64,000 bases of DNA from Rathayibacter sp. VKM Ac-2754 (GCF_009807095.1 NZ_WUCC01000003.1:1-64000); one strand, 5' to 3'. Counted from the stretch's first letter, positions 1 to 8,996 are shown. Notes: generated by a model not told the origin, from the letters alone. A program made the numbers and translations.

Positions 1-1771
1 CGCGCGGGGCGGCCTCGGTCGCCGCCCGCTCGGCCTCGGGAGCGGCGGCCGACGGCTCGACGCGGGCGATGTACTTCACCCGGAGGCCGAGCACCTGCTG
101 GATCGCCTGCCGGAGGTACTCGCTCACGCCGGGCTGCCCAGCGGTACCGGCCATCTTGAACGAGTCGACGTCGTTCTGGCTCGGGAAGGAGAGCGTGAGG
201 ACGTCGTCCTTGAGGGCGCGGACCTGCGCGGTGTACGCGACGAGCCAGGCCGTCATCCTGGCCTTCTGCACGACCTCGAGGATCTCGGGCCAGCTGTCCT
301 TCATCCGCTGCAGGGTGACGCCGCCCGCCTCGTCGGCCGCGATCGCCGGAGCGGCGGGCCGGGCGGGCTCGGGCGTCGGGGCGACGGGCTCGGGTGCGGT
401 GACCTCGGGGGCGGCGCGCGGACGATCGGGCTCGACCGCCGGCGGGGTCGGCGCGGGCTCGGAGGACGTCACGGGGGCCTCGGCGCGCGGCGCAGCGGCC
501 AGCGACTCCGGCACGGAGGCGGGCGAGGGCGCGCGGGACGGGACCGGCGACTCCGCGGCACGTGTCTCGGGCGCGCGGGTCTCGAGCGCACGCGACTCGG
601 GCCGCGACGCCCGCTGCGGCGCCTCCCGACTCGGCGCGGGCGCGATCACCGCCGGGGCGGTCACCGCTCCCCCGGCCTGCACGAGCGTGCGCGCGATCAT
701 CAGCTCGAGGTGGAGGCGCGGCGAGGTCGCACCCGTCATCTCGGTGAGTGCGTCGTTGACGATGTCGGCGACCCGCGAGAGCTCGGCGAGCCCGAGGGCG
801 CGCGACTGCCCGGCCATGCGGTCGAGCTCGTCCTGCGAGACGCCGCGGAGGACGGCCGATGCCGCGCCTCCGGTGGCCGCCACGACGATCAGGTCGCGCA
901 GGCGCTCGAGCAGATCCTCGACGAAGCGCCGCGGGTCCTGACCGGTCTGGATGACGCGGTCGACCGCGCCGAACGCCTCGGCGGAGTCGCGCTCGGCGAG
1001 GGCGTCGATCACCTCGTCGAGGAGGGCGCCGTGCGTGTAGCCGAGCAGGGCGACGGCGCGCTCGTACTCGATCGACTCGGCCTCGGAGCCGGCCATCAGC
1101 TGGTCGAGGAGGGAGAGGGTGTCGCGGACGGAGCCGCCGCCGGCGCGGACGACGAGCGGCAGCACGCCGGCCGCGACTCCGACGCCCTCGCGCTCGCAGA
1201 GCTCCTGCGTGTAGTCGAGCATCTGCGCCGGCGGCACGAGCCGGAACGGGTAGTGGTGGGTGCGCGAGCGGATGGTGCCGATGACCTTGTCGGGCTCGGT
1301 CGTCGCGAAGATGAACTTCACGTGCTCCGGCGGCTCCTCGACGATCTTGAGCAGCGCGTTGAAGCCCTGCGGAGTCACCATGTGCGCCTCGTCGAGGATG
1401 AAGATCTTGAAGCGATCGCGGGCCGGCGCGAAGATGGCGCGCTCGCGCAGGTCGCGCGCGTCGTCGACTCCGTTGTGGCTCGCCGCGTCGATCTCGACGA
1501 CATCGAGCGAGCCCTGGCCGTCGCGGCTGAGCTCGACGCAGCTGTCGCAGACACCGCACGGGGTGTCGGTGGGACCGGTGGCGCAGTTGAGGCACCGGGC
1601 GAGGATGCGCGCCGAGGTCGTCTTGCCGCAGCCGCGCGGACCGCTGAACAGGTACGCGTGGTTGACCCGGTTGGTGCGCAGGGCCGTCATGAGCGGATCG
1701 GTCACCTGCGACTGGCCGATCATCTCGGCGAACGTCTCGGGCCGGTACCGGCGATACAGGGCTGCTACCAC
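1..1771 (-). CDS. dnaX: DNA polymerase III gamma/tau subunit (5' part; runs off the left edge)
   Basis: This is the ATPase of the replicative clamp loader, which loads the beta clamp and, through its tau form, couples the polymerase cores. The protein opens VVAALYRRYRPETF and has Walker A GPRGCGKT at residues 44-51, a four-cysteine zinc module (CLNCATGPTDTPCGVCDSC) and a DEAH box. It passes into an Ala/Pro/Glu-rich linker towards position 1. About 590 codons are present; the C-terminal tau part lies outside the window. The GTG at 1771 is chosen because a -10-like TACTGT (1783-1778) lies six bases upstream with no usable ribosome site, which suggests a leaderless transcript. It is divergent from the MobA-like gene. 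Identity is very secure. Confidence 0.97.
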   Translation of the reverse strand, partial: MVAALYRRYRPETFAEMIGQSQVTDPLMTALRTNRVNHAYLFSGPRGCGKTTSARILARCLNCATGPTDTPCGVCDSCVELSRDGQGSLDVVEIDAASHNGVDDARDLRERAIFAPARDRFKIFILDEAHMVTPQGFNALLKIVEEPPEHVKFIFATTEPDKVIGTIRSRTHHYPFRLVPPAQMLDYTQELCEREGVGVAAGVLPLVVRAGGGSVRDTLSLLDQLMAGSEAESIEYERAVALLGYTHGALLDEVIDALAERDSAEAFGAVDRVIQTGQDPRRFVEDLLERLRDLIVVAATGGAASAVLRGVSQDELDRMAGQSRALGLAELSRVADIVNDALTEMTGATSPRLHLELMIARTLVQAGGAVTAPAVIAPAPSREAPQRASRPESRALETRAPETRAAESPVPSRAPSPASVPESLAAAPRAEAPVTSSEPAPTPPAVEPDRPRAAPEVTAPEPVAPTPEPARPAAPAIAADEAGGVTLQRMKDSWPEILEVVQKARMTAWLVAYTAQVRALKDDVLTLSFPSQNDVDSFKMAGTAGQPGVSEYLRQAIQQVLGLRVKYIARVEPSAAAPEAERAATEAAPR

Positions 1772-1848
1772 CCGACAACAGTAGCTGCGACCTCCGACAC
1801 CCGAGCCGGGTCCGCTCGCCGCGGAACCTCGGTCCTACGATCGGAGCC

Positions 1849-2487
1849 GTGACCGAGCAGCGCACGACCCGCGCGTTCGACGCCGTGATCCTCGCGGGAG
1901 GGCGCGCGAGCCGGCTCGACGGAGTGGACAAGCCGCTCCTCCTCCTCGACGGGCGGACTCTGCTCGAGCGGGTGCTCGCGACCGCCGAGGGCGCCGCGAG
2001 GACGATCGTCGTGGGGCCTCCGGTGCCGGCCGCGCTGCTCGGACGCGCCGTGGCGGTCCGGGAGGATCCTCCGTTCGGCGGCCCGGTCGCCGCCCTCGCC
2101 GCGGCTCTGCCCCTCCTGGAGCACGAGCCCGCGCCCGAGTGGGTGCTGCTGCTGGCCGGCGACCTCGTCGACCCGGCGCCGGCCGTCGAGGCGCTGCTGT
2201 CGACGCGAACGGACGGCGGAGCTGCTTCGCTGCTCGCGGTCGACCGGGACGGCCGGACCCAGTTCCTCCTCGGCCTGCACCGGACCCGCGAGCTCGCCCG
2301 CGCCCTCCGCCTGCTCGACAGGGTCGAGAACGCCTCCGTGCGCGCTCTGCTCCGCCCGCTGCCTACCCTCCTCGTCGAGGTGCCCGCCGGCTCGACCGAC
2401 GACGTCGACGATCCCGCGGACGCACGGGCGCACGGCATCGCGCTCCCCGGCGCGGCGCATCCGGGCGCAGAATCGACGCATGACTGA
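1849..2487 (+). CDS. MobA-like nucleotidyltransferase (molybdenum cofactor guanylyltransferase family)
   Basis: The 212-residue protein begins DAVILAGGRASRLDGVDKPL, the nucleotide-binding LAGGxSxRMGxDK signature of MobA/NTP-transferase proteins. It continues with a typical PPFGGPVAAL segment and the LLLAGDLVDP metal-binding aspartate motif. MobA enzymes attach GMP to molybdopterin, and the neighbours moeA, fdhD and a molybdopterin oxidoreductase fit that role. The GTG start lies seven bases after TACGAT (1836-1841), so the message is probably leaderless. Its stop overlaps the next start by eight bases (2480-2487), so the two genes are likely translated together. Whether the substrate is Mo-molybdopterin or another nucleotide-activated cofactor is inferred from context. 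Confidence 0.85.
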   Translation: MTEQRTTRAFDAVILAGGRASRLDGVDKPLLLLDGRTLLERVLATAEGAARTIVVGPPVPAALLGRAVAVREDPPFGGPVAALAAALPLLEHEPAPEWVLLLAGDLVDPAPAVEALLSTRTDGGAASLLAVDRDGRTQFLLGLHRTRELARALRLLDRVENASVRALLRPLPTLLVEVPAGSTDDVDDPADARAHGIALPGAAHPGAESTHD

Positions 2488-2761
2488 CACCACCGGCCAC
2501 CCGAGCCCGACCGACGCGACCCTCTCGGCCTGGTGGCGCGAGCTGACCGAGGCGCTCGGACTGGGCGAGGTCCCGGTCTCGCACGACGTCCTGCTGTCGC
2601 TGGCCGGCGACGCCGCGCACGGGGTCGTCCGCCCCGCCGCCCCGCTCACGACCTTCCTCGTGGGGTACGCGGCGGGCCTCGAGGGCGGCGGATCAGACGC
2701 CCTGAACCGCGCTGTCTCGGCCGCGAGCGGAGCAGTCGCGCGGCACGCACCACCCGTCTGA
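2480..2761 (+). CDS. DUF6457 family small protein
   Basis: This 93-residue protein of unknown function overlaps the end of the MobA-like gene by eight bases. It has the look of the DUF6457 family: an N-terminal WWRELTEALGL segment and a central VLLSLAGDAAHGVVRPAAPL stretch with a conserved AxxVAHxxxRPAAP-like core. It is predicted mostly alpha-helical, with no signal peptide. Members are often found beside or fused to MobA-like proteins in actinobacteria (family knowledge), so a role in molybdenum-cofactor handling is likely but unproven. Confidence 0.75.
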   Translation: MTDTTGHPSPTDATLSAWWRELTEALGLGEVPVSHDVLLSLAGDAAHGVVRPAAPLTTFLVGYAAGLEGGGSDALNRAVSAASGAVARHAPPV

Positions 2762-2943
2762 GGGACGCCCTGCGCCCACCCCGGGTCGTTCCGCGAAGAG
2801 TCACCGCTCCTTCACATCCGGCGCCCGTACGGTGCGCTCGAGCCTCGACGCCGCGGCCTCTCCCTCCCTGCGGGCGACCCGCCGCGACGCGAGCTCCCGC
2901 GGTCGCGAGTGCGCCGCGGACATCCTCATCGAAGGAGAACCGC

Positions 2944-4158
2944 ATGTCAGGCAACAGAGCCGTCGCCTACAAGTCGCCCGGAGTCGTCGAGGTCATCGAC
3001 ATCGACTACCCGACGTTCGAGCTGAAGGACGGGCCGGGCGTCAATCCCGCCAACATCGGCCGGAAGCTCCCGCACGGCGCGATCCTCAAGACCGTCTCGA
3101 CCAACATCTGCGGCTCGGACCAGCACATGGTCCGCGGGCGCACGACCGCCCCGTCCGATCTCGTCCTCGGCCACGAGATCACCGGCGAGGTCGTCGAGGT
3201 CGGCCCCGACGTCGAGTTCGTCAAGGTCGGCGACATCGTGTCGGTGCCGTTCAACATCGCCTGCGGCCGCTGTCGCAACTGCAAGGAGCGCAAGACCGGC
3301 ATCTGCCTGAACGTGAACCCCGACCGCCCCGGCAGCGCCTACGGCTACGTCGACATGGGCGGCTGGGTCGGCGGGCAGGCCGAGTACGTGATGGTCCCCT
3401 ACGCCGACTGGAACCTGCTCGTCTTCCCCGACCGCGACCAGGCGCTCGAGAAGATCCTCGACCTGACGATGCTCTCCGACATCTTCCCGACCGGCTTCCA
3501 CGGTGCGGTCACGGCGGGCGTCGGAGTCGGCTCGACGGTCTACGTCGCCGGCGCCGGGCCCGTGGGCCTCGCCGCCGCGGTCGGTGCGCAGCTGCTGGGC
3601 GCCGCCGTCGTGATCGTCGCCGACCTCAACGAGGAGCGGCTCGCTCAGGCGCGCTCGTTCGGCTGCGAGACCGTCGACGTCTCGAAGGGCGACCCGGCCG
3701 GGCAGATCGAGCAGATCCTCGGCGTCCCGGAGGTCGACTGCGGAGTCGACGCCGTCGGCTTCGAGGCCCACGGCAACGGCCCCGACTCGGGCAGCGAGGC
3801 GCCCGCGACGGTGCTCAACTCGCTGATGTCGATCACCGCGGCCGGCGGCGCCCTCGGCATCCCCGGCCTCTACGTCACCGGTGACCCGGGCGGAGTCGAC
3901 GACGCGGCGAAGGAGGGCTCGCTCTCGATCCGCCTCGGACTCGGCTGGGCGAAGTCGCTGTCCTTCACGACGGGCCAGTGCCCGGTGATGAAGTACAACC
4001 GCTCCCTGATGATGGCGATCCTGCACGACAAGGTGCAGATCGCCAAAGCGGTGCAGGCCACGGCGATCTCGCTCGAGGACGCACCTCAGGGCTACGCCGA
4101 CTTCGACAAGGGCGCGGCGAAGAAGTTCGTGCTGAACCCGAACGGCTACCTCGGCTGA
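2944..4158 (+). CDS. fdhA: Glutathione-independent formaldehyde dehydrogenase
   Basis: This 404-residue zinc-dependent, medium-chain dehydrogenase oxidises formaldehyde to formate with tightly held NAD in characterised relatives (Pseudomonas putida FdhA). Catalytic-zinc residues lie in NICGSDQHMVRGR and GHEITGEVVEVG; the structural-zinc cluster is CGRCRNCKERKTGIC; the Rossmann motif is GAGPVGLAAAVGA. The long insert after LTMLSDIFPTGFHGAV is typical of the formaldehyde dismutase/dehydrogenase branch. The start at 2944 follows a strong GAAGGAG site. Formate made here would be a substrate for the formate-dehydrogenase-like enzyme encoded close by. The 182 bases upstream show no recognised riboswitch. 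Confidence 0.92.
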   Translation: MSGNRAVAYKSPGVVEVIDIDYPTFELKDGPGVNPANIGRKLPHGAILKTVSTNICGSDQHMVRGRTTAPSDLVLGHEITGEVVEVGPDVEFVKVGDIVSVPFNIACGRCRNCKERKTGICLNVNPDRPGSAYGYVDMGGWVGGQAEYVMVPYADWNLLVFPDRDQALEKILDLTMLSDIFPTGFHGAVTAGVGVGSTVYVAGAGPVGLAAAVGAQLLGAAVVIVADLNEERLAQARSFGCETVDVSKGDPAGQIEQILGVPEVDCGVDAVGFEAHGNGPDSGSEAPATVLNSLMSITAAGGALGIPGLYVTGDPGGVDDAAKEGSLSIRLGLGWAKSLSFTTGQCPVMKYNRSLMMAILHDKVQIAKAVQATAISLEDAPQGYADFDKGAAKKFVLNPNGYLG

Positions 4159-4190
4159 TCGCCCGCCCGCTCACCCCGCAGAATGAGGGG

Positions 4191-5309
4191 ATGAGCGGGC
4201 ACCAGGCGGTCGACTGGGGCCGCGCCCGCGCGCTCGTCGCCGCGGGCGCGGTCCCTCCGGCGAGCCTCGACTGCGCGCTGTCCGAGGCCGAGGGGTGCGT
4301 GAGCGCCGAGGCCGTGCGCGCGCCGCGGCCGCTCCCCCACTACGACTCGTCGGCGATGGACGGCTGGATGGTGCGGGGAGCCGGGCCCTGGCGCCTCGCG
4401 GCCTCGGCGCAGCCGGTCGTCACCGGCGCCCTCGTGCCCGAGTGGTGCGAGGCCATCGTGCCGTCGGAGGAGGGGGCCGTGCGCGGAGACGTCCTCACGA
4501 CCGCGCGGCCGCCCGCTCCCGGCCGGCACATCCGGCGCGCGGGCGACGAGGCCGCGGAGCGCACGGTGCTCGTCGAAGCGGGCGTCCGCCTCCGCCCCTC
4601 GCACCTCGCTCTGCTGGCGGTCGCGGGGCTGGACTCGGTGCGCGTGCGGCCCCGGCCCCCGGTCGCCCTCGTCTTCACCGGCGACGAGATCGACACGCGC
4701 GGGATACCGGAGCCCGGCCGCGTCCGCGACGCCTTCACCCCGCTGCTGCCGTCGCTCGTGCGCGGTCTCGGCGGCGCGGTCGACTCCGTCACGCGGGTGG
4801 GCGACGACGAGGCGGCGATCACCGCGCTGCTGACCGACTCCGCCGCCCCGTTCGTCGTCACGACCGGTGGCACGGGGCGGTCGCGGGCGGATGCGGTGCG
4901 GCGCGCGATCGTCGCGGCCGGCGGGCGCACGATCATCGACGGGGTCGCGATGCGTCCCGGCCATCCCGCGCTCGTCGCGGCGCTGCCCGGCGACCGCCTG
5001 GTGATCGCGCTGCCCGGCAACCCGCTCGCGGCGGTGCTCGCGGGGCTGTCGCTCCTGGCTCCGGCGATCGACGCGGCGAGCGGAGTCGTCGACGGCGTCC
5101 TCGAGGAGGGCCTCCTCGGCGAGGAGCTCGGCCGGGCGGGGACCACGACCCTCGTACCGGTGCGGCTCGTCGAGGGGCGCTGGCGGGCCGCGGCGGGCAT
5201 CCGCTCGCACATGCTGACCGGCCTCAGCGCCTCGGAGGCCGTCGCGGTCGTGCCGCCCACCGGCGGGCGCCCGGGCGACTCCGTGCCGCTGCTGCGCCTG
5301 CCCTGGTGA
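4191..5309 (+). CDS. moeA: Molybdopterin molybdenumtransferase MoeA-like protein
   Basis: MoeA inserts molybdate into adenylylated molybdopterin. The 372-residue protein shows the family landmarks: DSSAMDGW near the N-terminus, FTGDEI, the TTGGTGRSRADAV loop, MRPGHPALVAAL and LPGNPLAAVL. It is slightly shorter than typical MoeA (about 400 residues), mainly in the N-terminal domain. The ATG at 4191 directly follows GAGGGG, only 33 bases after fdhA, so it is probably co-transcribed with fdhA. It ends 15 bases from the convergent oxidoreductase gene. Some TTGGxSxGxxD-type residues are altered (GTGRSRAD), so activity should not be taken as proven. Confidence 0.9.
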   Translation: MSGHQAVDWGRARALVAAGAVPPASLDCALSEAEGCVSAEAVRAPRPLPHYDSSAMDGWMVRGAGPWRLAASAQPVVTGALVPEWCEAIVPSEEGAVRGDVLTTARPPAPGRHIRRAGDEAAERTVLVEAGVRLRPSHLALLAVAGLDSVRVRPRPPVALVFTGDEIDTRGIPEPGRVRDAFTPLLPSLVRGLGGAVDSVTRVGDDEAAITALLTDSAAPFVVTTGGTGRSRADAVRRAIVAAGGRTIIDGVAMRPGHPALVAALPGDRLVIALPGNPLAAVLAGLSLLAPAIDAASGVVDGVLEEGLLGEELGRAGTTTLVPVRLVEGRWRAAAGIRSHMLTGLSASEAVAVVPPTGGRPGDSVPLLRLPW

Positions 5310-5324
5310 CCCCGCGCCGGTGAC

Positions 5325-7628
5325 TCAGGCGGCCGCCTCGAGCCGGATCACCACCGACTTCGAGGTGGGCGTGTTGCTGACGCGCGCCGTGGAGTCGAGC
5401 GGGACGAGCACGTTCGTCTCGGGGTAGTACGTCGCAGCGCAGCCCCGCGGCGTGTCGTACGCGACGACGCGGAACGCCTCGGCGCGGCGCTCGACGCCGT
5501 CCTCCCACTCGGACACGAGATCGACCATCGCGCCGTCGGCGAAGCCCAGCGCGGCGATGTCAGCCGCGTGCACGAACACGACGCGGCGGCCGTCGTGGAT
5601 CCCGCGGTAGCGGTCGTCCCTGCCGTAGATCGTGGTGTTGAACTGGTCGTGCGAGCGCAGGGTCTGCAGCAGCAGCCGTCCCTCGGGCACCCGCGGGTAG
5701 TCGAGCGGGTTCGCCGTGAACTGCGCGCGACCCGACGGCGTGTCGAAGCGGCGCGCGTCGCGGGGCGGGTGCGGGAGGACGAAGCCGCCGGGCATGTCGA
5801 TCCGCTGCTCGAACGCGGCGAAGCCGGGCACGACGTTCTCGATGTGCCGGCGGATCAGCCGGTAGTCGCCGCGGAGGGCCGGCCAGTCGACGACCGGCAC
5901 GTTGTCCCGATCGGCGAGCAGCCGCTCCGCGATGCCGGTGAGGATCGCCACCTCGGAGCGGAGCGCAGGATTCGGGGGCTTCAGGCGTCCGCGCGACGCG
6001 TGCACCGCGCTCATCGAGTCCTCGACGGTGACCCGCTGCTCCCCCGTCGCCTGGACGTCGGCGTCGGTGCGACCGAGCGTCGGCAGGATCAGGGCGCGGC
6101 GGCCGGTGACGACGTGCGAGCGGTTGAGCTTGGTCGAGATGTGCACGGTCAGCGCCAGGGAGCGCATCGCCGCCTCCGTCACCCCGCTGTCCGGCGTCGC
6201 TCGGGCGAAGTTCCCGCCGAGGCCGACGAAGACGCGGGCCGTGCCGTCGCGCATCGAGCGGATGGCCGCGACGGTGTCGGTGCCGTGCTCGCGCGGCGAG
6301 GCGAAGGAGAACTCGCGGTCGAGCGCGTCGTGGAAGGAGTCGGGCATCCGCTCGAAGATGCCCATCGTGCGGTCGCCCTGCACGTTCGAGTGGCCGCGGA
6401 CCGGGCAGACGCCCGCGCCCGGCTTGCCGATGTTGCCGGTCAGCAGGAGGACGTTGACCACGTCCTTCAGGGTCGCGACGGAGTGACGGTGCTGGGTGAG
6501 TCCCATCGCCCAGCAGACGATCGTGCCCTCGGACGCCGCGATCAGCTCGGCGATGGTGCGGATGCGGGTCTCGTCGATCCCGCTGCCCCGCTCGATCTCG
6601 GACCAGGCCGTCGCGCGCAGCTCGTCGAGGTAGGCGTCGAGCCCGTCGGTGCTCTCGCGGATGAAGGCGCGGTCGAAGACGTCGCCGCGCGCCTCATCGG
6701 CCTCGAGCAGCGCCTTGCCGAGCCCCTGGAACAGGGCCTGATCGCCACCGAGCCGCACCTGGAGGAAGTGGTCGGCGAGCGGCGTGCCGCTGCCGAGAGT
6801 TCCGCGAACGGTCTGCGGGTTGTCGAAGCGGAGCAGCCCCGCCTCGGGCAGCGGATTGACGGCCACGATGGTGCTCCCGGCCCGCTTGGCGCGCTCGAGG
6901 GCGGTGAGCATCCGCGGGTGGTTGGTCCCGGGGTTCTGGCCGGCGACGATGAGCAGCGGTGCGCGCTCGACGTCGCGGAGGCTGACCGAGCCCTTGCCGA
7001 TCCCGATGGTCTCGGTCAGCGCCGAGCCACTGGACTCGTGGCACATGTTGGAGCAGTCGGGGAGGTTGTTGGTGCCGAAGCCGCGGACCAGCAGCTGGTA
7101 GACGAACGCCGACTCGTTCGAGGTGCGGCCGGAGGTGTAGAAGATCGCCTCGTCCGGATCTGCGAGGGCGCAGAGCTCGTCGGCGACGATGTCGAGCGCC
7201 TCGTCCCAGCCGACCGGACGGTAGTGCGTCGCGCCCTCCTCGAGCAGCATCGGCTCGGTGAGGCGGCCCTGCTGGCCGAGGGCGAAGTCGTCCCACTCCT
7301 CGAGCTCGGCGACGGGGTGCGCGGCGAAGAACGCCGACGTGACGGTGCGGAGGGTCGCCTCCTCGGCGACGGCCTTCGCGCCGTTCTCGCAGAACTCGGC
7401 GACGTGGCGCTTGTCGGCCTCGGGCCAGGCGCAGCCGGGGCAGTCGAAGCCGGTCTTCTGGTTGACCCGCAGCAGCGTCTCGGCGCTGCGCAGCGGACCC
7501 ATCTGCTTCAGGGAGATCTGCAGGGCGTGGGCGACGCCGGGGATGCCGACCGCCCTGCGCTTCGGGGAGGCGACCGTCAGTCGACTCTCGTCGATCGGAC
7601 TCTCGCGGGGCTCGGCGTCGTCGACCAT
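5325..7628 (-). CDS. FdhF/YdeP-type molybdopterin oxidoreductase (formate dehydrogenase alpha-like)
   Basis: This 767-residue molybdopterin-binding oxidoreductase belongs to the FdhF/YdeP branch. Visible landmarks are a DCPGCAWPE cysteine pair near residue 65, IFYTSGRTSNESAF, the DCSNMCHESSG motif, VAGQNPGTNHPR and, near the C-terminus, TYYPETNVLVPLDS. No in-frame TGA is used, so this is a cysteine-type rather than selenocysteine enzyme. No membrane or iron-sulfur partner subunit is adjacent, so it probably acts as a soluble single-subunit enzyme; formate is an inferred substrate. The ATG at 7628 lies six bases after TACGAT (7640-7635), a leaderless layout. It is divergent from fdhD. A 1071-codon extension of this frame upstream is a shadow across fdhD. 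Confidence 0.9.
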   Translation of the reverse strand: MVDDAEPRESPIDESRLTVASPKRRAVGIPGVAHALQISLKQMGPLRSAETLLRVNQKTGFDCPGCAWPEADKRHVAEFCENGAKAVAEEATLRTVTSAFFAAHPVAELEEWDDFALGQQGRLTEPMLLEEGATHYRPVGWDEALDIVADELCALADPDEAIFYTSGRTSNESAFVYQLLVRGFGTNNLPDCSNMCHESSGSALTETIGIGKGSVSLRDVERAPLLIVAGQNPGTNHPRMLTALERAKRAGSTIVAVNPLPEAGLLRFDNPQTVRGTLGSGTPLADHFLQVRLGGDQALFQGLGKALLEADEARGDVFDRAFIRESTDGLDAYLDELRATAWSEIERGSGIDETRIRTIAELIAASEGTIVCWAMGLTQHRHSVATLKDVVNVLLLTGNIGKPGAGVCPVRGHSNVQGDRTMGIFERMPDSFHDALDREFSFASPREHGTDTVAAIRSMRDGTARVFVGLGGNFARATPDSGVTEAAMRSLALTVHISTKLNRSHVVTGRRALILPTLGRTDADVQATGEQRVTVEDSMSAVHASRGRLKPPNPALRSEVAILTGIAERLLADRDNVPVVDWPALRGDYRLIRRHIENVVPGFAAFEQRIDMPGGFVLPHPPRDARRFDTPSGRAQFTANPLDYPRVPEGRLLLQTLRSHDQFNTTIYGRDDRYRGIHDGRRVVFVHAADIAALGFADGAMVDLVSEWEDGVERRAEAFRVVAYDTPRGCAATYYPETNVLVPLDSTARVSNTPTSKSVVIRLEAAA

Positions 7629-7700
7629 TCCTGCATCGTACGTCGCAGGCGGCTCCGGGGTCGCGGTGCGAGGATGACTCCCACCCTCGCAAGGAGCCTC

Positions 7701-8528
7701 ATGAGCCGCAGTGTCGTCCGCACCCGCCTGACCGCCGTCCGCGCGGAGGCGCCGCCCCGGGTCCGGGAGGACGTGCTCGCGGTCGAGGAGCCGCTCGAGA
7801 TCCGCGTCGGCGGACGGCGGTTCAGCGTCACGATGCGCACTCCGGGCGACGACTTCGATCTCGTCGCGGGGTTCCTCGTCTCGGAGGGGGTGCTCACTGC
7901 CACCGAGCAGCTCTCGGCGATGCGGTACTGCGCCAGCGGATCGGGGCCCGCCGAGAACACCTACAACGTGGTCGACGCGACCGTGCGCGACGGGCGAGAG
8001 GCGGTGCTGCTCGAGCGGGAGCGCTCGGTCTACACGACGAGCTCGTGCGGGGTCTGCGGCCTCGCCTCCCTCGACGCGGTGACGACGGACTCGGCATGGA
8101 CGGTGGCGGAGGATCCGCTGCGGGTGCCGCGCGAGCTGCTGGTCGAGCTGCCGGAGCGCCTCCGGGAGGCTCAGGCGGTGTTCGAGCGCACCGGCGGCGT
8201 GCACGCGGCGGGGCTGTTCGACGCCGACGGGTCGCTGCTGGTGCTGCGCGAGGACGTCGGCCGGCACAACGCCGTCGACAAGGTCGTGGGGTGGGGTCTG
8301 CGGGAGGGGCGGCTGCCGCTGCGCGGGACGATGCTGCAGGTGTCGGGTCGGGCGTCGTTCGAGCTGGTGCAGAAGGCGGTGATGGCGGGGATCCCCCTGC
8401 TGGCCGCCGTCGGCGCGCCGTCGTCCCTCGCCGTCGACCTCGCGCGCCGCTCGAGCCTGACCCTCCTCGGCTTCAGCCGCGGCGGCGGCTTCAACGTCTA
8501 CGCGGGCGCGGAGCGACTGCTGCCCTGA
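7701..8528 (+). CDS. fdhD: Formate dehydrogenase accessory sulfurtransferase FdhD
   Basis: FdhD passes sulfur from a cysteine desulfurase to the molybdenum centre of formate dehydrogenase, which activates the enzyme. The 275-residue protein has the diagnostic SSCGVCG (CxxC) loop about one third in, then EDVGRHNAVDKVVG and GRASFELVQKAVMAGIP, both strongly conserved in FdhD. The ATG at 7701 follows AAGGAG (7691-7696) with good spacing. It is divergent from the FdhF-like gene with 72 bases between starts. The pairing strongly supports the molybdopterin oxidoreductase as its client. Confidence 0.95.
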   Translation: MSRSVVRTRLTAVRAEAPPRVREDVLAVEEPLEIRVGGRRFSVTMRTPGDDFDLVAGFLVSEGVLTATEQLSAMRYCASGSGPAENTYNVVDATVRDGREAVLLERERSVYTTSSCGVCGLASLDAVTTDSAWTVAEDPLRVPRELLVELPERLREAQAVFERTGGVHAAGLFDADGSLLVLREDVGRHNAVDKVVGWGLREGRLPLRGTMLQVSGRASFELVQKAVMAGIPLLAAVGAPSSLAVDLARRSSLTLLGFSRGGGFNVYAGAERLLP

Positions 8529-8643
8529 GCCGCGGCTCACCCACGGGAGCCGCTCCGCGTCTCAGCGGTGAGGCGGAAGTCGAGGCGCATCGAGCACCAG
8601 CATCAGCAGATCGATCCTCTGCCCCACCCTTCTGGCGGTGGTG

Positions 8644-8681
8644 GATCTCGATACGCCCGCTCCGCGGGCTACTCGATCAGC
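8644..8681 (+). repeat. Palindromic repeat unit, type 1 (single)
   Basis: A 38-base unit with stem GCCCGC-tcc-GCGGGC between GATCTCGATAC and TACTCGATCAGC. It lies in the convergent gap after fdhD. Further copies occur at 8739, 13769, 13867, 21673, 21761, 29735, 29817, 35541, 39229, 39362, 39450 and 39545. Confidence 0.9.
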
Positions 8682-8738
8682 GAGGGTGGGTGGAGCGCGG
8701 GGTACAAGGGGGGCGCGCCTCCACTTCTGACGGACGTC

Positions 8739-8776
8739 GATCTCGATACGCCCGCTGCGCGGGCTACTCGATCAGC
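8739..8776 (+). repeat. Palindromic repeat unit, type 1 (single, same orientation as the previous copy)
   Basis: Stem GCCCGC-tgc-GCGGGC, with the same flanks as the unit at 8644 but a different loop base. It is preceded by CTTCTGACGG, which resembles the spacer edge seen in the composite elements. Confidence 0.9.
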
Positions 8777-8906
8777 GAGGGTGGCGGGGGCACTAAGGAG
8801 GGTCGAGCGCGCAGCGCTCGCCCGCCCCCGCAGATCGCCGCCCTCGCAGAGGGCACGACTCGTAGGTGCCCGACCCCCGCGTGTGAGCTCGACCGGAGCG
8901 CACCGG

Positions 8907-8996
8907 GGTTGCACGCACAGGGCAGAGGGCGCGACCGGAAATCGCGTGCGAGTGATTTCCGGCAGCCCGACGTTGCCCGCTCTGCGAATCGCAACC
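8907..8996. other. Long multi-tier inverted repeat between fdhD and ackA
   Basis: The sequence folds back on itself in three tiers: GGTTGC (8907) with GCAACC (8991), GCAGAG (8922) with CTCTGC (8980), and CCGGAAATC (8935-8943) with GATTTCCGG (8954-8962) around a 10-base loop. The tiers are separated by unequal bulges. It could be a large terminator, a structured RNA or a small non-autonomous element. The 509-base gap 8529-9037 holds this, two repeat units and no credible gene. Confidence 0.6.

Noticed and set aside
2762-2943. Molybdenum-cofactor riboswitch before fdhA.
   Set aside because: No recognisable Moco aptamer pairing was found in these 182 bases; only a strong ribosome site is clear.
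7894-7960. Possible selenocysteine or frameshift in the formate-dehydrogenase system.
   Set aside because: The FdhF-like gene has no internal TGA in frame and aligns to cysteine-type family motifs throughout.
5568-8528. A 986-codon plus-strand frame across the FdhF-like gene and fdhD.
   Set aside because: Only its end, from 7701, is fdhD. The first 700 codons are the reverse complement of a clear molybdopterin oxidoreductase and have low-complexity Arg/Val/Glu composition.
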